Of a stretch of 64,000 nucleotides of DNA, positions 9,214-17,338 are shown one piece after another. Below the pieces are notes generated by a model, which did no database searches, was not told the DNA's origin, and was given only the letters and a program-made list of their open reading frames with translations. Source of the stretch: Afipia sp. (GTDB taxonomy: Bacteria; Pseudomonadota; Alphaproteobacteria; Rhizobiales; Xanthobacteraceae); NCBI GenBank assembly GCA_017308575.1, contig JAFKEQ010000003.1:1302001-1366000 (forward strand). Reading direction: 5' to 3'. The position numbers were made by a program, and so were the translations under genes. Within the stretch, counting starts at the first letter, position 1; every line of letters begins with the position of its first letter.

Positions 9214-9723
9214 TCACCGGGTTCCGAACAGCGGATGCGCCACCCGGTCGCCCGGCTGGATTCCGTATTTCTTGGCGGTGCCGCCGATCACCTCCAGCAC
9301 ACCCTTCGCCAGGCCGCCGGACGGAATGATCTTCTCGGACTGCGGCACGGTGTTTTCGGCAATCCGGAGAATGCGCCCGTCGGCCCGGATGAAGATCATG
9401 TCGAGCGGGATAAAGGTGTTCTTCATCCACATCGAGACCTGCTGCTCCGGCGTGAAGTCGAACAGCATGCCCCGTCCTTCGGGCAGCTCCTTGCGGTACA
9501 TCAGGCCGGTGGCGCGCTCCTCGTCGGTCTTGGCAACCTCAACCGAGAAGACGTGAACGCCGGACTTGGTGACGATCTCGAGCGGCTGCACGTCAGCCGC
9601 GAAGGCCCGCACCGGGGCGACGGCCAACAGCGCAACCACAACGGTTGCAAACGCAGGCAAAAGCCAATTCCGGCTTGAGAAGCGGAAAGCGACGGAACGT
9701 ATCAACGAAAGATCAGCAAACAT
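9214..9723 (-). CDS. DUF192 domain protein, exported
   Basis: A 169-residue protein with an N-terminal signal or anchor sequence (WLLPAFATVVVALLAVAPVRAFA, residues 19-41) and a DUF192 domain from about residue 45. Family marks are RATGLMYRKELPEGRGMLFDF, MWMKNTFIPLDMIFI and a final GDRVAHP. DUF192 proteins are small beta-barrel proteins of unknown function, often periplasmic. The start at 9723 keeps the signal peptide at the N-terminus; the frame runs open another 49 codons upstream. Its neighbour is the two-domain cold-shock gene, also on the minus strand, 149 bases upstream. That pairing recurs in Rhizobiales as far as I recall. Confidence 0.9.
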   Translation of the reverse strand: MFADLSLIRSVAFRFSSRNWLLPAFATVVVALLAVAPVRAFAADVQPLEIVTKSGVHVFSVEVAKTDEERATGLMYRKELPEGRGMLFDFTPEQQVSMWMKNTFIPLDMIFIRADGRILRIAENTVPQSEKIIPSGGLAKGVLEVIGGTAKKYGIQPGDRVAHPLFGTR

Positions 9724-9872
9724 TGAGGGGCCACGCCATGATGGTGAAGGCCGGCACCCTAGCCCGGCAATCATGGCGAAGACCAGACAAGCCATGGACT
9801 GAACGGCCTGAATCACGCGGATGTAATTGATGAAGCCGCAACGGCCAGGAGCCCGGCGCTGGCCGCCCACAC

Positions 9873-10481
9873 TCAGTGCGACGACAGACCCGGCGCGCCG
9901 GTTTCCGGCTGGATCTCGGCCGCCATCATGCCCTTGGAGCCGGGCCCGAACCGGACCAGCACATACTGACCGGGACGAAGCTCGGTCATGCCATAGCGGC
10001 GCAGGGTTTCCATGTGGACGAAGATGTCCGGCGTACCTTCACCACAGCTCAGGAAACCGAATCCGCGCAGCCGGTTGAACCACTTGACCTGCGCCCGCTC
10101 GAGGCCGCTGGTCGGCGTCACGGTGACATGGGTGCGCGCCGGAAGCATTTGTGCCGGATGGATCGCGGTCGACTCGTCCATCGAGACGATGCGGAAAGCC
10201 TGATAGCCCTTCTGGCGTTGAACGCACTCGACAATCAGCCGCGCGCCTTCATAGGCGGTCTGGTAGCCGTCGCGGCGCAGAACCGTGACGTGCAGCAGCA
10301 CGTCTGGCGAGCCATTGTCGGGGATAATGAACCCGTAGCCCTTGGAGGCATCGAACCATTTGATGGTGCCGGAAATCTCGACCAGGTTGGCTGCTGCGCC
10401 ATCGGCCTCCGCGAACGAATCCGTGACCAGATTTCGCTCGGGACTTCCCATCTTTTTGGACTCAAATCCGTCCGAACCCAT
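9873..10481 (-). CDS. Cold-shock protein with two CSD domains
   Basis: A 202-residue protein carrying two cold-shock domains. The first is at about residues 37-100, with [20 protein letters not shown]. The second is at about 130-195, with [20 protein letters not shown] and [13 protein letters not shown]. The RNP1 site is intact in both (KGYGFI and RGFGFL). RNP2 is intact only in the second (DIFVH); in the first it reads DVLLHV. A linker with threonine-rich VTVTPTS joins them. Double-CSD proteins of about 200 residues are usual in Rhizobiales and bind single-stranded nucleic acid, probably as RNA chaperones. The start at 10481 has GAGG and GGGGG upstream; an internal ATG at residue 11 is an alternative. 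The 204 bases upstream to the Sir2 gene could hold a cold-shock leader, but I see no clear structure. Confidence 0.93.
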   Translation of the reverse strand: MGSDGFESKKMGSPERNLVTDSFAEADGAAANLVEISGTIKWFDASKGYGFIIPDNGSPDVLLHVTVLRRDGYQTAYEGARLIVECVQRQKGYQAFRIVSMDESTAIHPAQMLPARTHVTVTPTSGLERAQVKWFNRLRGFGFLSCGEGTPDIFVHMETLRRYGMTELRPGQYVLVRFGPGSKGMMAAEIQPETGAPGLSSH

Positions 10482-10685
10482 GACCCCCGGACCTCAATAC
10501 ATCTGCGTGGCCACGTCCTGTGACCCGTACATTGGCAACCTTCGCGATTCTCACCGAGACGACGAACCGATGCGTCGCGAATCCCTTAACGCAACGATAA
10601 CATTCCGGACCGAGCCGGAAAGGCAAAAAAGGGAACAGTGGCGACCTATGAACAGGCTTGAACGATTGCGAATCGATTGGGCAGG

Positions 10686-11447
10686 TCAGTTTCCGATAAA
10701 CGGCCCGAGGGTCTCGCCGATGTCGTGATGAATCACCAGGTCGGCGATCTCATCCATGTCGGTCGGTTCGTTGTTGATGATGACGAGTTTCGCGCCGCTA
10801 TTCCGCGCCATTGCCGGGAAACCTGCCGCGGGCCAGACCACGAGCGACGATCCGATGGCGAGAAACAGATCGCAATGCTGCGCGAGTTCCGAGGCGCGGC
10901 GCATTTCATCTTCCGGCATGGACTGGCCGAATGAGATCGTCGCGGACTTCACCGGGCCTCCGCAGTCGGTACAGGCCGGTGCGAGCCCGGCCTCATCGAA
11001 GCGCTGCTTCACCCACGGAATTTCAAACCGCGTGCCGCAGCCGATGCAGCGGGCATAGGTCGTATTGCCGTGCAGCTCGACGACGTGCTCGGGCGCGAAG
11101 CCGGAGGCCTGATGCAGATTGTCAATGTTCTGCGTGACGACGGCAGGCGCCTTGCCGGCTTTGTACAGCGCCGCCAGCGCCCGGTGGCCCCGGCTTGGTT
11201 TCGCCGCCGCGAAGCTCGGCTCCATGGCGAAACGCCGCCGCCATGACTCATCGCGCGCATCCTGACTGGCGACGAACTCATCGAAAGGAATGGGCCGGTT
11301 GCGGGTCCACAGACCGCCGGGAGAGCGAAAGTCAGGTATGCCGCTTTCGGTCGAGATGCCTGCGCCGGTGAAGGGAAGGATCACCCGCGCTTCGGCGATC
11401 ATGTCGCCCAGCCTATCGATCCCGCTGCGCAAATCGGATGCGATCAT
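10686..11447 (-). CDS. cobB: Sir2-family NAD-dependent protein deacylase
   Basis: A 253-residue sirtuin. The NAD-binding GAGISTESGIPDFRS is at about residues 28-42, TQNIDNLHQ near 105, and the catalytic histidine is in VVELHGN near 123. Four zinc-binding cysteines appear as CIGC and CTDCGG. GSSLVVWPAAGFP near 205 completes the fold. It should remove acyl groups from lysines such as that of acetyl-CoA synthetase. It is a stand-alone single-domain protein with no nuclease or helicase partner, so a defence role is unlikely. It lies between the double cold-shock gene and a short coiled-coil protein, all on the minus strand but with gaps of about 90-200 bases. Confidence 0.94.
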   Translation of the reverse strand: MIASDLRSGIDRLGDMIAEARVILPFTGAGISTESGIPDFRSPGGLWTRNRPIPFDEFVASQDARDESWRRRFAMEPSFAAAKPSRGHRALAALYKAGKAPAVVTQNIDNLHQASGFAPEHVVELHGNTTYARCIGCGTRFEIPWVKQRFDEAGLAPACTDCGGPVKSATISFGQSMPEDEMRRASELAQHCDLFLAIGSSLVVWPAAGFPAMARNSGAKLVIINNEPTDMDEIADLVIHHDIGETLGPFIGN

Positions 11448-11489
11448 TCAACCCGCCTCTCACGACTGAACATGCCAGATCCTCTCCGC

Positions 11490-11516
11490 AACAAAATGGG
11501 GGCGCAAAGCCCCCAT
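11490..11516 (-). terminator. Rho-independent terminator after the 85-residue coiled-coil gene
   Basis: Read on the minus strand, ATGGGGGC and GCCCCCAT pair around loop TTTGC and are followed by TTTGTTG. It lies 25 bases after the stop of the gene ending at 11541 and so ends that transcript. Confidence 0.8.
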
Positions 11517-11540
11517 CCTTATCGCAAAGCAATTATCGGA

Positions 11541-11798
11541 TCAGGCCGCCTTGATCGCCGGCTTGGCGGCGTCCTGAGGCTTCGGCGCCTCCTGGGGTTT
11601 CAGCGCGTCCCTGATGTCCTTCATGTCTTTCTTCGGGGCTGCGACCTTCGCCTTCTTGCTCAGGACTGCCAGCTTTTCCATTTCGATGGACAGTTCTTTC
11701 TGACGTGCAGCGATCTTTTCCGCGAGCTTCTCACCCGCCAGATCGCACAGTTGCGCCAGATCGTCGATCGACATGGACTCCAGATCTACTTTCTGCAT
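11541..11798 (-). CDS. Short H-NS-like coiled-coil protein (oligomerisation part only)
   Basis: An 85-residue cytoplasmic protein. Residues 9-55 (SIDDLAQLCDLAGEKLAEKI and following) form a charged helical coiled coil resembling the N-terminal oligomerisation region of alphaproteobacterial H-NS/HvrA-type nucleoid proteins. The C-terminus is Lys/Ala/Pro-rich (KPQEAPKPQDAAKPAIKAA), and the usual DNA-binding motif (YRNP...TWSGRGR type) is absent. It could be a shortened H-NS relative acting as an antagonist, or an unrelated coiled-coil protein. It is followed by a clear terminator, which supports a genuine gene. Function is not assigned. Confidence 0.7.
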   Translation of the reverse strand: MQKVDLESMSIDDLAQLCDLAGEKLAEKIAARQKELSIEMEKLAVLSKKAKVAAPKKDMKDIRDALKPQEAPKPQDAAKPAIKAA

Positions 11799-11893
11799 GA
11801 CCTTCTCCGTTGACCGTTCACGGAGGTAGCAAGAAGGCCCCAGCCTCGCTAGGCGAAGCCGGAGCCTTATCCACTGTCATGCCGAGGCCGCGA

Positions 11894-12106
11894 TCAGCAG
11901 CCCGTGACTCCGCTGGGCGATCCGCTGTGACGTTCACGCAGATAGGCCAGCCCGTATACGGCCAGACGTGCCGGATCGGTTTCGCCTGCGGACGACAGCG
12001 TTTCGATGTAATTATCGACGCTGTCCCGCGCCTCGCGCAGGCCGTCCTCATCCAGATTCCGCATCATGCCGAAGGTATGGATAATCCGATCGACAACATC
12101 ATCCAT
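11894..12106 (-). CDS. Small hypothetical protein, 70 residues
   Basis: A soluble 70-residue protein, MDDVVDRIIHTFG at the start, mostly helical, ending with a flexible GSPSGVTGC tail. I do not recognise a family. It is accepted as a gene because a near-perfect ribosome site (GGAGGAG) lies 6-7 bases before the ATG at 12106; a TTG two codons upstream is a worse choice. It is isolated, about 95 bases from the H-NS-like gene on the same strand. A cysteine as last residue is noted but not explained. Confidence 0.65.
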   Translation of the reverse strand: MDDVVDRIIHTFGMMRNLDEDGLREARDSVDNYIETLSSAGETDPARLAVYGLAYLRERHSGSPSGVTGC

Positions 12107-12312
12107 GCACAACTCCTCCGTTGTAATTTTACGGCGCTACAACATGCAACCAACGAATTGGTTCCCTGAAATGTGCGTTTTTGACCGGATTCCGATCCCG
12201 TTCGGCATATCTGCAGGCGATCCACCGAGGTTGTGAAAATCAACCAGACCGGAACCGATGGCCTCACCTTCGCGTTGCCATTCCAAGAGCAGTCACCTCA
12301 TCAGGGTGAAAG

Positions 12313-12356
12313 CTCGAAAAGCCCCGTCATGTGCCTTGGCAGATGGCGGGGTTTTC
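12313..12356 (+). promoter_or_regulatory. Hairpin in the leader of the DUF6894-type gene
   Basis: AAAAGCCCCG and CGGGGTTTT can pair (with a bulged G) across a loop of about 20 bases, and the 3' arm ends in TTTT. This terminator-like hairpin lies just before the strong AGGAGGAG ribosome site of the next gene, so it could act as an attenuator or as a processing site. No upstream gene needs it: the nearest gene is on the other strand. Confidence 0.45.
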
Positions 12357-12371
12357 CGTCAGGAGGAGCAC

Positions 12372-12593
12372 ATGGCTACTTTTCACTTCCATCTGGTGGA
12401 CGCGACAACGGATACCGACCTTGGGAGCCAGGAATACGAAGACGCGGTCCAGGCCACGGAAATCGCGGACTCGCTGTCCAAACGTCTCGCGCTTGAAGAA
12501 ACCACCCTGCTCGGTGGCGGATGGGCCATTGTCGTTACCGACCAGCAAGGCGAGGTGTATCGCTCGGATATCGAGCCCGTGCATCTTCACTGA
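12372..12593 (+). CDS. DUF6894-like small protein, 73 residues
   Basis: A 73-residue protein starting MATFHFHLVDATTDTD, with GWAIVVTDQQGEVYRSDIEPV near the end. This pattern (short beta strands starting with FHFHLVD, then a helix ending in a variable loop) matches a family of 65-80-residue proteins common in Bradyrhizobium and Methylobacterium, many annotated DUF6894. Function is unknown. The ATG has an excellent AGGAGGAG site 4 bases before CACATG, which fixes the start well inside the longer open frame. A hairpin sits directly upstream. Confidence 0.75.
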   Translation: MATFHFHLVDATTDTDLGSQEYEDAVQATEIADSLSKRLALEETTLLGGGWAIVVTDQQGEVYRSDIEPVHLH

Positions 12594-12677
12594 GATGTCC
12601 TGTTAAGCGATGCGGCTGCATCCGGATGAATTTGATGCTATTCAATGCGCGCCCGTTTTTCACAAGGACAAGAAACC

Positions 12678-13127
12678 ATGCGTTATCTGCACACCATGCT
12701 GCGCGTCCGCAATCTCGATGTTGCGCTCAAGTTCTACAGCGATGCTCTCGGACTGAAGGAAGTCCGCCGCACCGAAAGCGAAAAAGGCCGTTTCACGCTG
12801 GTGTTTCTGTGCGCGCCCGAAGACGAGGCCCTGCTCAAGCAGGTCAAGGGGCGCGGCGCGCCGCTGGTCGAACTGACCTACAACTGGGACGAGGAAACCT
12901 ACGGCGAGGATCGCTACTTCGGCCATCTCGCTTACGAGGTCGACGATATCTACGCCACCTGCGAGCGCCTGAAGAAGCTCGGTATCACCATCAACCGCCC
13001 GCCCCGCGACGGGCAGATGGCATTCATCCGCTCGCCCGATCTGCATTCGATCGAGCTTCTGCAAAAGGGCGATGCGCTTGCACCGCAAGAGCCGTGGAGT
13101 TCGATGCCGAACACCGGACATTGGTAA
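12678..13127 (+). CDS. gloA: Lactoylglutathione lyase (glyoxalase I)
   Basis: It isomerises the hemithioacetal of methylglyoxal and glutathione to S-lactoylglutathione. The 149-residue sequence has the four metal ligands in expected places: His5 (YLHTM), Glu65 (LVELTYN), His83 (FGHLAYEV) and Glu126 (SIELLQ). The two-module VOC fold is complete. The MRYLHTM start at 12678 is preferred over an 11-codon longer open frame. It appears to be a single gene; the next gene downstream is a tiny membrane protein with its own ribosome site. Confidence 0.95.
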   Translation: MRYLHTMLRVRNLDVALKFYSDALGLKEVRRTESEKGRFTLVFLCAPEDEALLKQVKGRGAPLVELTYNWDEETYGEDRYFGHLAYEVDDIYATCERLKKLGITINRPPRDGQMAFIRSPDLHSIELLQKGDALAPQEPWSSMPNTGHW

Positions 13128-13211
13128 GCGCGTTCGCCCTCGCGCATTGATCGGAACAACAGCGCCGGCCCGACGTTCTCCATGTCATCGCAACCATGAA
13201 GGGAGAGGAAT

Positions 13212-13292
13212 ATGGGACGCGGAATTCTGTTGTGGCTGCTGGGCGTGCCGATCCCGGTCATTATCCTGCTGTGGCTGTTCTTCGGCCGCTGA
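13212..13292 (+). CDS. 26-residue hydrophobic membrane protein
   Basis: A small open reading frame encoding 26 residues. It starts MGRGILLWLLGVP, continues with a run of Ile, Val and Leu, and ends LWLFFGR. One membrane helix fills almost the whole protein, with basic residues at both ends. A GGGAGAGGAA ribosome site lies just upstream, and a strong intrinsic terminator begins 12 bases after the stop. I recall similar MGRGILLWLLG peptides as unnamed proteins in other alpha- and betaproteobacteria, which suggests a conserved family of unknown role. It is easily missed because of its size. Confidence 0.75.
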   Translation: MGRGILLWLLGVPIPVIILLWLFFGR

Positions 13293-13304
13293 GGCACCAG
13301 GTTG

Positions 13305-13328
13305 AAACCCCGCTCACGCGGGGTTTTT
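13305..13328 (+). terminator. Rho-independent terminator after the 26-residue gene
   Basis: AACCCCGC and GCGGGGTT pair around a TCAC loop and are followed by TTT. The stem is perfect, and the site lies directly after the small membrane protein. Confidence 0.88.
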
Positions 13329-13362
13329 GCTGTCCGCTCGAAACGGCAGCATCGCGAGCCGA

Positions 13363-13686
13363 TCAGGGCTTCCGGCAGTCCGCCCGCGCATCGAGAAGCT
13401 TGATCAGCTTGTTGCCCGCTGCCTTGAGGATGCACATCTCGACCTGCTTGCCGGCCGGCACGAGCTTGGCGCAGATGATCTGCGGGTTGTCGTCATAGAC
13501 CGGCGTCGAAACCTTGCAGTTAGCTTGGCACGATGCGGGGTAGTCGAGAGGGTTGGTCAACAACACGCTCGCGGATTCGCCGTCCGGCGCGATGGTGCAT
13601 GTGATCGGGACGGACTCTGCCCGCGCGATAAGGGGCCACATGCCCGCCAGCACCAGTCCGAGAATCAAATGTCCTGTCCGCAACAT
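13363..13686 (-). CDS. Secreted hypothetical protein, 107 residues
   Basis: A 107-residue protein with a clear signal peptide (HLILGLVLAGMWPLIARAES, cleavage after ARA near residue 23). The mature part has five cysteines (near 30, 53, 57, 71 and 84) plus one near the end, which suggests periplasmic disulfides, and a C-terminal DARADCRKP. I do not recognise the family. It stands alone, between the terminator of the small membrane gene and the divergent marC gene, from which it is 145 bases away. The basis for calling it a gene is the signal peptide and codon pattern. Confidence 0.7.
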   Translation of the reverse strand: MLRTGHLILGLVLAGMWPLIARAESVPITCTIAPDGESASVLLTNPLDYPASCQANCKVSTPVYDDNPQIICAKLVPAGKQVEMCILKAAGNKLIKLLDARADCRKP

Positions 13687-13831
13687 GGGTCAATCGTGAT
13701 GCTCTTGTGATAAGGGATCAAGGCCCCCGAAGGCGGCTCGCCTGCTCGTCCCAAGTTGCAAAAAACGGCGATCTCTGTTCGAAATCGGCGGAGACAGCTG
13801 TCGAAATCGCCGGGCCGTTCGGGAAGGTCGC

Positions 13832-14485
13832 ATGCAGAACATCGTCAACGCATTCCTGCTGGTGTATGCGGCGCTGTTTCCGATCGTCAATCCGGTCGGA
13901 AGCGCGCCGCTTTTCCTGCGCATGACCCGCAGCTGCACCAGCGCGGAACGCAGTACCCTCGCCCTTGGCGTCGCCAGAAACAGCTTCTTCCTGCTGCTCG
14001 GATCGCTGTTCATCGGCTCGCACGTTCTGGAATTTTTCGGGATCACCCTTCCCGTGGTGCGCGTCGCCGGCGGACTGGTGGTGGCGACATTTGGCTGGAA
14101 ACTGCTTCACAGTCCCGAAGATACCGAAGCGGAAAAATCCAGCGTCGCGCAGGGCAACCCCGCCATCGACGCCTTCTATCCGCTGACCATGCCCCTCACC
14201 GTCGGCCCCGGCTCGATTTCCGTTGCGGTCACGCTCGGCAGCCAACGCCCGACGCCGTCTGAGGATATCACCCAACTCGCCGTCCTCGGCACCGCCGCCG
14301 TGGCCGGACTTGCCGCCGTCGCTCTGACGATCTTCGTCAGCTATCGCTTCGCCGACCGGATCATGCTGTTTCTCGGCAAGCGCGGGACCGACGTCATGAT
14401 GCGATTGTCGGCCTTCATCCTGTTCTGCATCGGCATCCAGATCATCTGGAACGGGCTGAGCGTTCTGATCGCAAAGGCGGCCTGA
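13832..14485 (+). CDS. MarC family integral membrane protein
   Basis: A 217-residue membrane protein with six predicted helices. The N-terminal stretch LLVYAALFPIVNPVGSAPLF is the MarC/UPF0056 hallmark, mirrored by FYPLTMPLTVGPGSISVAV in the second half. The family's function is unsettled: the original link to multiple antibiotic resistance was not upheld. The length is normal. It stands alone, with about 170 bases of non-coding sequence downstream in which I see nothing specific. Confidence 0.93.
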   Translation: MQNIVNAFLLVYAALFPIVNPVGSAPLFLRMTRSCTSAERSTLALGVARNSFFLLLGSLFIGSHVLEFFGITLPVVRVAGGLVVATFGWKLLHSPEDTEAEKSSVAQGNPAIDAFYPLTMPLTVGPGSISVAVTLGSQRPTPSEDITQLAVLGTAAVAGLAAVALTIFVSYRFADRIMLFLGKRGTDVMMRLSAFILFCIGIQIIWNGLSVLIAKAA

Positions 14486-14659
14486 GGCCTGAACTATGCG
14501 GATTTTGCGGCGCAACAACACGCAAAGCCTCATTTTCGGCAATGAAATCAATTAAGCATGAGTTCCATTCGCCAAGCGACGCATTGAACGCCGCAGCAAA
14601 TTTCGCTACAGGTTTACCGATGCGGACCCTCTGACGGCCGCCATGGCAGGGTCTGCGTG

Positions 14660-15520
14660 ATGCTTGTTTCCCGGCAAAAAGCTGCTTCGACATTCGCGAT
14701 GACAGTCAGCGCATTGGCGCTCGGATGTCTGCTGATCGTTGCTCCCCAAACGGCGCACGCCGAACCGACGGCTGCCAGCACGCGCGTCGCAGCATCCGAC
14801 GATCTCAATGCCGTGTTCAAGACGCAGCCCTGCGTGTCCTCCAAATCGCTCGCGCAACTCGATGCGCCGATCGCACGCGTGGCGAAGCGGCTCGATGCGC
14901 ATGAGCCCGTGACCATCGCGGCTCTCGGATCGTCCTCGACCGGCGGCGCGGGCGCGACCTCCGCTGCCTATTCCTATCCCAGCCGCCTCGAACGCGAATT
15001 GCGCCAGCGTTTTCCCGGCGCGGCGATCAGCGTGATCAATCGCGGCGTCAATGGCGAAGAAGCCGCCGACATGATGGCCCGGCTTGATCCGATCCTCGAT
15101 CAGAAGCCGGATCTGGTGATCTGGCAGCTCGGCACCAACGCTGTGATGCGTGACACCAGTGCTCCTGCCGTCGGCGAATTGCTGAAAACTGGCATCACAC
15201 GCATCAAGAAGACCGGCGCCGACGTGCTGCTGATCGATCCGCAGTTCGCGCCCGCCGTCAATGCCAAGCCGTCCGTCAACGAGATGGTCGGCCTGATCGG
15301 CTACGTCGCCAAGCAGGCGCACGTTCCGCTGTTCCGGCGCTATGTCGCCATGCGCCGCTGGCATGAAGACGAGTCCATCGCCTTCGACCGCTTCATCGCC
15401 GCCGACGGCCTGCACCTGAACGACTGGGGCTATTCCTGCTTCGCCCGCCTTCTGGCCGACAACATCGCAGGCGCCGTGGCGCGGTCGCGCACCGTGGCCG
15501 ATGTAAAACCATTCCAGTAA
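14660..15520 (+). CDS. SGNH/GDSL-type hydrolase, exported
   Basis: A 286-residue protein with a signal peptide (ALGCLLIVAPQTAHA, cleavage near residue 35). The SGNH blocks are all visible. Block I is ALGSSSTGG, with the nucleophile serine. Block II is INRGVNGEEAADM, with Gly, block III is QLGTNAVM, with Asn, and block V is DGLHLNDWGY, with Asp and His. It should be a periplasmic esterase or deacetylase, perhaps acting on a polysaccharide or peptidoglycan, but the substrate is not known. A GTG directly before the ATG could also serve as the start. No operon partner is evident. Confidence 0.9.
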   Translation: MLVSRQKAASTFAMTVSALALGCLLIVAPQTAHAEPTAASTRVAASDDLNAVFKTQPCVSSKSLAQLDAPIARVAKRLDAHEPVTIAALGSSSTGGAGATSAAYSYPSRLERELRQRFPGAAISVINRGVNGEEAADMMARLDPILDQKPDLVIWQLGTNAVMRDTSAPAVGELLKTGITRIKKTGADVLLIDPQFAPAVNAKPSVNEMVGLIGYVAKQAHVPLFRRYVAMRRWHEDESIAFDRFIAADGLHLNDWGYSCFARLLADNIAGAVARSRTVADVKPFQ

Positions 15521-15613
15521 GCCGCGGTCAGTTTTCCCTCACCTGTGATAGTATCCGGTTTCCGGATGATGCATATCGCATGCGACAGTTACGTCCTGCC
15601 GGACCGAGGCCGC

Positions 15614-16621
15614 ATGACACATTCACAGTCTTCCGCGCATTCCCATGCGCACGATCACGACCATCATGAGGATGACGGTCATGACCATGCCCATGATGGT
15701 CATGACCATAGCCATTCGCATGGTCCGGGCGGTCACGTTCACGCGCCGGCGAACTTCGGAACGGCCTTCGCGGTCGGCATCGCGCTCAATACTGCCTTTG
15801 TCATCGTCGAAGCGATCTACGGTTATGCCAGCAATTCAACGGCGCTGATCGCGGATGCCGGACACAACCTGTCCGATGTGCTGGGACTGGTGGTGGCATG
15901 GATCGCGGTGATCCTGGCGAAGCGACCGGCCTCCCCGCGCTACACGTATGGCCTGCGTGGCTCGTCCATTCTCGCGGCGCTGTTCAACGCCGTCTTCCTG
16001 CTGATCGCCGTCGGCGCCATCGGCTGGGAAGCCATCCTGCGGCTGATGAATCCTGAACCGGTTGCGGAAATGACCGTGATGGTCGTCGCCGCCATCGGCA
16101 TCGTCATCAACGGCTTCACCGCATGGCTGTTCGCATCGGGCAGCAAGACCGATCTCAACATCCGCGGCGCCTATCTGCACATGGCCGCCGACGCCGCCGT
16201 GTCCGCAGGCGTGGTCGTTGCGGCTTTCATCATCATGTTCACCGGCTGGCTATGGCTCGATCCGGTGGTCAGCCTTGTGATCGTCGCCGTCATCGTCTGG
16301 GGCACGTGGGGACTGCTGCGCGACAGCACAGCGATGTCACTGGATGCCGTGCCGTCCAACATCGACCCGGTCGCGGTGCGCGCATATCTCGAACAGCGGC
16401 CCGGGGTGACGCAGGTGTGCGATCTCCACATCTGGCCGATGAGCACGACCGAGGTCGCGCTGTCCTGTCATCTCGTCATCCCGTCCGGGTATCCCGGTGA
16501 CGCCTTTCTCGTGGAAGCATCGCATCAACTCGATGAGAAATTCCATATCCATCATGTCACCATCCAGATCGTGACGAATCCGGTGACAGGCTGCGAGATG
16601 ATGGCCGGGCACGTGGTCTGA
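15614..16621 (+). CDS. Cation diffusion facilitator metal exporter with His-rich N-terminus
   Basis: A 335-residue CDF protein exporting a divalent metal, most likely zinc, in exchange for protons. Residues 9-43 are packed with His and Asp (HDHDHH, HDHAHDGHDHSHSHG), a probable metal-sensing or buffering tail. The core has six membrane helices. Metal site A is visible as ADAGHNLSD in helix II and HMAADA in helix V, the HD-HD set associated with zinc. A C-terminal cytoplasmic domain carries CDLHIWPMS. ATG 15614 opens the His-rich tail; the frame is open for 23 codons upstream. Cobalt or nickel transport (DmeF type) remains possible. Confidence 0.93.
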   Translation: MTHSQSSAHSHAHDHDHHEDDGHDHAHDGHDHSHSHGPGGHVHAPANFGTAFAVGIALNTAFVIVEAIYGYASNSTALIADAGHNLSDVLGLVVAWIAVILAKRPASPRYTYGLRGSSILAALFNAVFLLIAVGAIGWEAILRLMNPEPVAEMTVMVVAAIGIVINGFTAWLFASGSKTDLNIRGAYLHMAADAAVSAGVVVAAFIIMFTGWLWLDPVVSLVIVAVIVWGTWGLLRDSTAMSLDAVPSNIDPVAVRAYLEQRPGVTQVCDLHIWPMSTTEVALSCHLVIPSGYPGDAFLVEASHQLDEKFHIHHVTIQIVTNPVTGCEMMAGHVV

Positions 16622-16633
16622 AACGAAAGCTAT

Positions 16634-17338
16634 TTAGATCGCGCCGAGATACGCTGCCTTGACCTTCGGGTCCGACAACAATGTCGCGCCGTCGCCTTCG
16701 AAGGCCACCTTTCCGGTTTCCAGCACATAGCCGCGATCGGCAATTTCCAGCGCCGCGCTGGCGTTCTGCTCGACCAGCAGGACCGTGACGCCGTCCTGCC
16801 GCAACGTGACGATGGCGGCAAGGATCTGATCGACGAGCGTCGGCGACAGGCCGAGCGAAGGTTCATCCAGCAACAGCAGCTTCGGCTTTCCCATCAGCGC
16901 GCGGCCGATCGCGAGCATCTGCTGCTGACCGCCCGAGAGCCCGCCTGCGAGCTGATGGCGTTTCTCGGCCAGCACCGGAAACATCCCGAACACACGGTCG
17001 CGGTCGCTTGCGATCTCTCCATCTCGGCGCATGTAAGCGCCAAGACGCAGATTGTCTTCGACCGTGAGCGGCCCGAAAATCTGGCGGCCTTCGGGCGACT
17101 GGGTCATGCCGCGCGCTACGCGCTTGTGCGGCTTGAGGCGGTCGATGCGCTCGCCGAGAAAACGGATTTCGCCCGCCGTGATCGGCTGCACGCCAGACAA
17201 CGCGCGCAGCAACGTGGTCTTGCCCGCGCCGTTGGAGCCGATCAGCGCGACGACCTCGCCCGCGCGCACGGCGAGGTTCACGCCGTGCAGGACCTCAATG
17301 CGGCCGTAGGAACTGCGCAGGTTGGCGACCTCAAGCAC
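16634..17338 (-). CDS. livF: Branched-chain-type ABC transporter ATPase LivF
   Basis: A 234-residue ATPase with Walker A GSNGAGKTT (about 34-42), signature LSGGQQQML and Walker B LLLLDEPSLGL. It matches LivF in length and in the closing KAAYLGA. The start is GTG at 17338, overlapping the livG stop by 8 bases (GTGCTTGA); the longer open frame would overlap livG by about 90 bases. It is the last gene of livKHMGF. Given the divergent phenylacetate genes, the system probably imports phenylacetate or a related aromatic acid rather than amino acids. Confidence 0.93.
   Translation of the reverse strand: MLEVANLRSSYGRIEVLHGVNLAVRAGEVVALIGSNGAGKTTLLRALSGVQPITAGEIRFLGERIDRLKPHKRVARGMTQSPEGRQIFGPLTVEDNLRLGAYMRRDGEIASDRDRVFGMFPVLAEKRHQLAGGLSGGQQQMLAIGRALMGKPKLLLLDEPSLGLSPTLVDQILAAIVTLRQDGVTVLLVEQNASAALEIADRGYVLETGKVAFEGDGATLLSDPKVKAAYLGAI

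Noticed and set aside
10686..11447. Sir2 protein as a defence component (Thoeris-like or Sir2-helicase type)
   Set aside because: It is a stand-alone CobB-sized sirtuin with zinc cysteines and no defence partner nearby.
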